A DNA stretch of 9,680 nt. It comes from Desulfobia sp. (GTDB taxonomy: Bacteria; Desulfobacterota; Desulfobulbia; Desulfobulbales; SURF-16). Below are positions 7,242 through 9,680 of this stretch, one piece after another. The translations under genes and the position numbers were made by a program. Where the stretch lies: contig JAUWDC010000018.1 in the NCBI GenBank assembly GCA_030608985.1, positions 1 through 9,680 of the forward strand, in the 5' to 3' direction. Under the pieces are notes generated by a model, which searched no databases, was not told the origin of the DNA, and was given only the letters and a program-made list of their open reading frames with translations. Each line of letters begins with the position of its first letter. The stretch's first letter is position 1.

Positions 7242-8976
7242 GATATTACAGCAAATAAAGGTGCTTGAGGGCTTAACTTCCTGTGTTGGCAGGAAATCGG
7301 TTACAGTTGTGCTGTGTGCTCTTTGCCTTGTGGCCTTTACCTTTTCTTTATTCCCCTCTTCTGCCTATGCCGGAACCCACCCGCCGGATTTGACCGCCAA
7401 GCGCTATAAGCTGGCAACGGCTCATTATCATAATATGAAGTTTGATAGAAATCAGCGTCAGCAGAGAAAGAAATGGCAGGTCTCTGTGGATAATTTCCAG
7501 AAGGTATATAATTCTGCCCAGACCCACACGATTGCCCCCAAATGTTTGTATATGCTTGCCAGGCTGCATGACCAGATGTATCAACGTTTTGGTAAAAAAA
7601 TCGATATGGGCGAGGCCATTGCTTATTATGAGGATTTGGCATTCATATTTCCTGGGCACCGTTTGGCGGATGATGCTCTTTTTGCCTTGGGACGGTTTGC
7701 GGTAACGCATCAGCATGATAAGAAAAAAGCAGGACGCCTCTTTGCCAGAATTGTCGCGGTATATTCCCACGGCGATATGGCTGCTGCTGCTGCCGAACAG
7801 CTCAGGGGACTTAATGGTGCTGGTGCAGGAAAATACGTAAAGAATGTTTTGAAAAGTGGTCCTTTGGCTCATTTGAGCCGTCCTGTGCGTTACTGGTCGA
7901 CCAATGCCTATACCCGGGTTGTTGTTGAAGCTTCTGAGGAGGTTCGTTTTAAAGAATTTCTGTTGCGGGAGACAGCAGGAAAGCCAAGGCGACTATATGT
8001 GGATTTGTATAATTGCCGGATTGCTCCGGATTTCCAGGATACCATCCCAATTCGTGACGGCTTGCTCAGGCAAGTTCGGGCAGCCCAGTTTGACAGAGAT
8101 ACGGTGCGGGTTGTTCTGGATACTGACTCCTTAGACAGGTACAAAATTTTTAGTCTCGAAAATCCTTTTCGTGTTGTCATTGACGTGATTGGCAAGGCAG
8201 GCCTTCAAAAGAGAATTGCCCGACAGGCTCCTTCGCCATCTCCCCGGCAATCTGGTCATGTTCCAACTCTTGCAGAACAATTCGGCCTGGAGGTTGGAAC
8301 AATTGTTATTGACCCAGGGCATGGAGGAAAGGACCCTGGCGCCATGAGTGCAAATGGCCTGAAAGAAAAAGATGTTGTATTGAAGGTGGCTAAACAGGTT
8401 GCCGACATTTTAAGAAAAGAAACACGGTATAAAGTAATTCTTACCCGTACCCGTGATGTTTTCGTACCCCTTGAAGAAAGAACGGCCATTGCCAATGCCA
8501 ATGAGGCCGATCTTTTTATCTCCATACACGCCAACTCAGCTCCCAATAAGAAGGCAAACGGGGTGGAGACATTTTTTCTGAGCCTTGCCACAACCCGTGA
8601 AGAAATGCGGGCGGCAGCGAAAGAGAACGCAACTTCTGCCAGCAAGATGAGTGACCTGCAGGCAATTCTTGCAGACCTTATGAATAACTCGAAAATTGAG
8701 GAATCTGCAAGACTTGCTGAGTATATTCAGGAACAGGTCGTGGCAGGATTAATGCCACGCTATAATGTCAAAAACCTCGGAGTGAAAAAAGCACCGTTTA
8801 TTGTTTTAATAGGAGCACAGATGCCGGCCGCCCTCACGGAAATAGCCTTTCTAAGCAATCGTGAAGAAGAAAAACGTATGAAAAATGAACGATTCCTCAA
8901 TTTTCTTTCCCGCCAAATCGCTCGTGGGATAACGGGTTACGCTGTAAGCCTTAATTTGGCACAAAGTAATTATTAA
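7228..8976 (+). CDS. Periplasmic N-acetylmuramoyl-L-alanine amidase (AMIN + Amidase_3)
   Basis: A zinc amidase that cuts the bond between MurNAc and the stem peptide, as AmiA/B/C do when daughter cells separate. Residues 24-48 form a Sec-type signal with a hydrophobic core and likely cleavage after Ala46-Tyr47-Ala48, preceded by an unusually long n-region. Residues about 55-190 are helical and TPR-like. An AMIN domain (about 220-320), which targets septal peptidoglycan or the envelope, follows, then a Pro/Ser-rich linker (about 325-350). The Amidase_3 domain runs from about 357 to 575 with zinc ligands His365 (DPGHGG), Glu380 and His434 (SIHAN), and catalytic Glu538 (LTEIAF). The insert around residues 450-500 resembles the autoinhibitory helix of activator-controlled amidases. 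At 582 residues it is longer than E. coli AmiC because of the N-terminal region. The start lies inside mutS, which suggests translational coupling. A GTG at codon 12 is an alternative start giving a shorter n-region. Confidence 0.93.
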   Translation: MLHNKILQQIKVLEGLTSCVGRKSVTVVLCALCLVAFTFSLFPSSAYAGTHPPDLTAKRYKLATAHYHNMKFDRNQRQQRKKWQVSVDNFQKVYNSAQTHTIAPKCLYMLARLHDQMYQRFGKKIDMGEAIAYYEDLAFIFPGHRLADDALFALGRFAVTHQHDKKKAGRLFARIVAVYSHGDMAAAAAEQLRGLNGAGAGKYVKNVLKSGPLAHLSRPVRYWSTNAYTRVVVEASEEVRFKEFLLRETAGKPRRLYVDLYNCRIAPDFQDTIPIRDGLLRQVRAAQFDRDTVRVVLDTDSLDRYKIFSLENPFRVVIDVIGKAGLQKRIARQAPSPSPRQSGHVPTLAEQFGLEVGTIVIDPGHGGKDPGAMSANGLKEKDVVLKVAKQVADILRKETRYKVILTRTRDVFVPLEERTAIANANEADLFISIHANSAPNKKANGVETFFLSLATTREEMRAAAKENATSASKMSDLQAILADLMNNSKIEESARLAEYIQEQVVAGLMPRYNVKNLGVKKAPFIVLIGAQMPAALTEIAFLSNREEEKRMKNERFLNFLSRQIARGITGYAVSLNLAQSNY

Positions 8977-8993
8977 AAATAATTGAATGTCGC

Positions 8994-9022
8994 TTGACAA
9001 AATATTTCTCATAGATTAATTA
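8994..9022 (+). promoter_or_regulatory. Candidate promoter for dsrC
   Basis: A perfect TTGACA lies at 8994-8999, 18 bases past the amidase stop. The matching -10 region is ambiguous in AT-rich sequence: TTAATT (9016-9021, spacing 16) or TAATTA (9017-9022, spacing 17). Either would give a leader of about 70 bases. An inverted repeat CTCATA (9008-9013) / TATGAG (9038-9043) straddles the -10 and start region and could be an operator, though short repeats of this kind also arise by chance. Confidence 0.4.
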
Positions 9023-9083
9023 GGAACATCTAAATTTTATGAGACCTATATATCTAAAGATAAATTTATATTAAATTCAGTTC

Positions 9084-9091
9084 AAAGGAGG
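9084..9091 (+). promoter_or_regulatory. Near-perfect Shine-Dalgarno of dsrC
   Basis: AAAGGAGG ends six bases before the ATG at 9098. It is the strongest ribosome-binding site among the genes of this window, and it fits a gene whose product is abundant in sulfate reducers. Confidence 0.85.
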
Positions 9092-9097
9092 CTTATT

Positions 9098-9418
9098 ATG
9101 GCTACTATCGAACATGGTGGAAGCAGTTTTGACGTTGATGAAGACGGTTTCTTGACAAAAGGAATGGACGAGTGGAACGAGCATTGGGTTGATTATGTAA
9201 AAGACATAGAAGGAATCGGCGATATGAGTGATGAGCACTGGAAAGTTGTTAACGCTCTTCAGGACTATTACAAGAAAAACGGTATTGCTCCTATGGTTCG
9301 TATTCTGTCCAAAACCACAGGTTATCCTCTGAAGAGAATCTACGAGCTGTTCCCCTCAGGACCAGGTAAAGGCGCCTGTAAAATGGCTGGTCTGCCTAAA
9401 CCGACTGGTTGTATATAA
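9098..9418 (+). CDS. dsrC: DsrC, sulfur-carrier partner of dissimilatory sulfite reductase
   Basis: DsrC is a small cytoplasmic protein. Its two C-terminal cysteines carry the sulfur released by DsrAB as a trisulfide, which is then reduced by the membrane complex DsrMKJOP. The 106 residues match the family along their whole length, including the KNGIAPMVRILSK region (about 60-72) and the flexible C-terminal arm from about residue 87. Both redox cysteines are present with the standard spacing: Cys94 and the penultimate Cys105, ten residues apart. This marks true DsrC rather than TusE or other one-cysteine relatives. dsrAB is not in the window; a detached dsrC is usual in sulfate reducers. The gene appears monocistronic, with its own promoter candidate, a very strong ribosome-binding site, a hairpin just after the stop and an intrinsic terminator at 9462-9504. 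Confidence 0.97.
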   Translation: MATIEHGGSSFDVDEDGFLTKGMDEWNEHWVDYVKDIEGIGDMSDEHWKVVNALQDYYKKNGIAPMVRILSKTTGYPLKRIYELFPSGPGKGACKMAGLPKPTGCI

Positions 9419-9428
9419 TTAGCTTGCC

Positions 9429-9453
9429 TATGGCAGATATTTAGTCTGCCGTA
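9429..9453 (+). other. Hairpin directly after the dsrC stop
   Basis: TATGGCAGA (9429-9437) pairs with TCTGCCGTA (9445-9453) over nine positions, one of them a T-G wobble, around a seven-base loop. It begins 11 bases after the stop codon, lacks a T tract and lies before the true terminator. In the transcript it could shield the 3' end from exonucleases, which would suit an abundant message; this role is inferred. Confidence 0.5.
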
Positions 9454-9461
9454 TCAGTTTG

Positions 9462-9504
9462 AAAGAGGAAGTGGATTTACAAATCTGCTTCCTCTTTTTT
9501 TTTT
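9462..9504 (+). terminator. Strong intrinsic terminator of dsrC
   Basis: AAAGAGGAAG (9462-9471) pairs perfectly with CTTCCTCTTT (9488-9497). Six further inner pairs, including two G-T wobbles, close on the loop TACA. A run of ten T residues (9495-9504) completes a classic Rho-independent terminator for dsrC. Confidence 0.93.
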
Positions 9505-9615
9505 GTAAATATTCGTCAACGGTTTACAGGGAGGTAAGCAGGACGCTGCGCTATACGTCTGTATGTAAAGCGCCCTGATCGCCTTCCTGTGAGCCGTTGC
9601 CGAATATTTACGAAA
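9501..9615. repeat. Long imperfect palindrome, MITE-like or structured RNA
   Basis: GTAAATATTCG (9505-9515) is the exact inverse of 9601-9611, and CAACGG (9517-9522) pairs with CCGTTG (9594-9599). The same register continues inward through 9523-9534 with 9582-9593 (some G-T wobbles) and GCAGG-like pairs at 9539-9542 with 9574-9577. The apex is GCGCT/AGCGC plus ATAC/GTAT around the tetraloop GTCT. Outside, TTT (9501-9503) pairs with AAA (9613-9615), overlapping the dsrC terminator T tract. The whole folds as one hairpin with well over 40 pairs. There is no open reading frame of note. Candidate identities are an ERIC/MITE-type miniature element or a small structured RNA. The rest of the tail, 9616-9680, holds nothing I can assign except the site at 9666-9671. 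Confidence 0.75.
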
Positions 9616-9665
9616 TTACTGCTCCAAAATAAACTCAAACTCAAGCTTACTTTTTCTAAAATGTT

Positions 9666-9671
9666 GGAGGA
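9666..9671 (+). promoter_or_regulatory. Possible ribosome-binding site of the next gene
   Basis: GGAGGA lies eight bases before the last base of the window, an A that could begin a start codon. This hints that a plus-strand gene starts at the window edge. An ATG at 9661-9663 is also open to the end, so the call is tentative. Confidence 0.3.
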
Positions 9672-9680
9672 TATTTTTTA

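Noticed and set aside
9505..9611. Integron attC site
   Set aside because: Size and hairpin form fit, but the outer sites do not: the right end reads GTTGCCG rather than GTTRRRY and the left reads CGTCAAC rather than RYYYAAC. There is no integron integrase or cassette gene, and the arms extend well beyond an attC.

Overview
The window looks like a chromosomal stretch of a dissimilatory sulfur-metabolising bacterium. It is most plausibly a sulfate reducer or sulfur disproportionator of the Desulfobacterota (Desulfobulbales-like). This is inferred from a stand-alone dsrC with both redox cysteines, and from a Gram-negative style AMIN/Amidase_3 amidase encoded directly behind mutS. Base composition is moderate and fairly even across the genes. 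I see no transposase, integrase, CRISPR array, rRNA or tRNA, so most of the window is core chromosome.

Layout. Positions 1-162 are non-coding and repeat-rich. Two overlapping genes follow: divIVA (163-975), with a long, very acidic C-terminal tail, and a DUF167/YggU-family gene (953-1270). A perfect 12-bp hairpin (1278-1306) separates them from a convergent minus-strand block holding an MscS-type mechanosensitive channel (1338-2153) and an NAD(P)-dependent aldehyde dehydrogenase (2310-3725). A divergent intergenic region (3726-3952) holds back-to-back promoter candidates. A small YfcE/MJ0936-type metallophosphoesterase (3953-4450) follows on the plus strand, then mutS (4548-7241) and a periplasmic N-acetylmuramoyl-L-alanine amidase (7228-8976) that overlaps mutS by 14 bases. 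Last comes dsrC (9098-9418), with its own AT-rich leader, a near-perfect Shine-Dalgarno sequence and a strong intrinsic terminator. Beyond the terminator, positions 9501-9615 form one very long imperfect palindrome with no gene in it.

How the genes fit together. DivIVA (pole or division-site scaffold), the amidase (septal peptidoglycan splitting) and MscS (osmotic safety valve) all concern the cell envelope. MutS repairs mismatches and DsrC carries sulfur during dissimilatory sulfite reduction. Apart from the two overlapping pairs (divIVA/yggU and mutS/amidase), the genes look like independent transcription units.

I found no convincing undescribed multi-gene system. The most interesting items are the 115-base palindrome after dsrC, the acidic DivIVA tail, the repeats upstream of divIVA, and the altered GNxD motif of the phosphoesterase.
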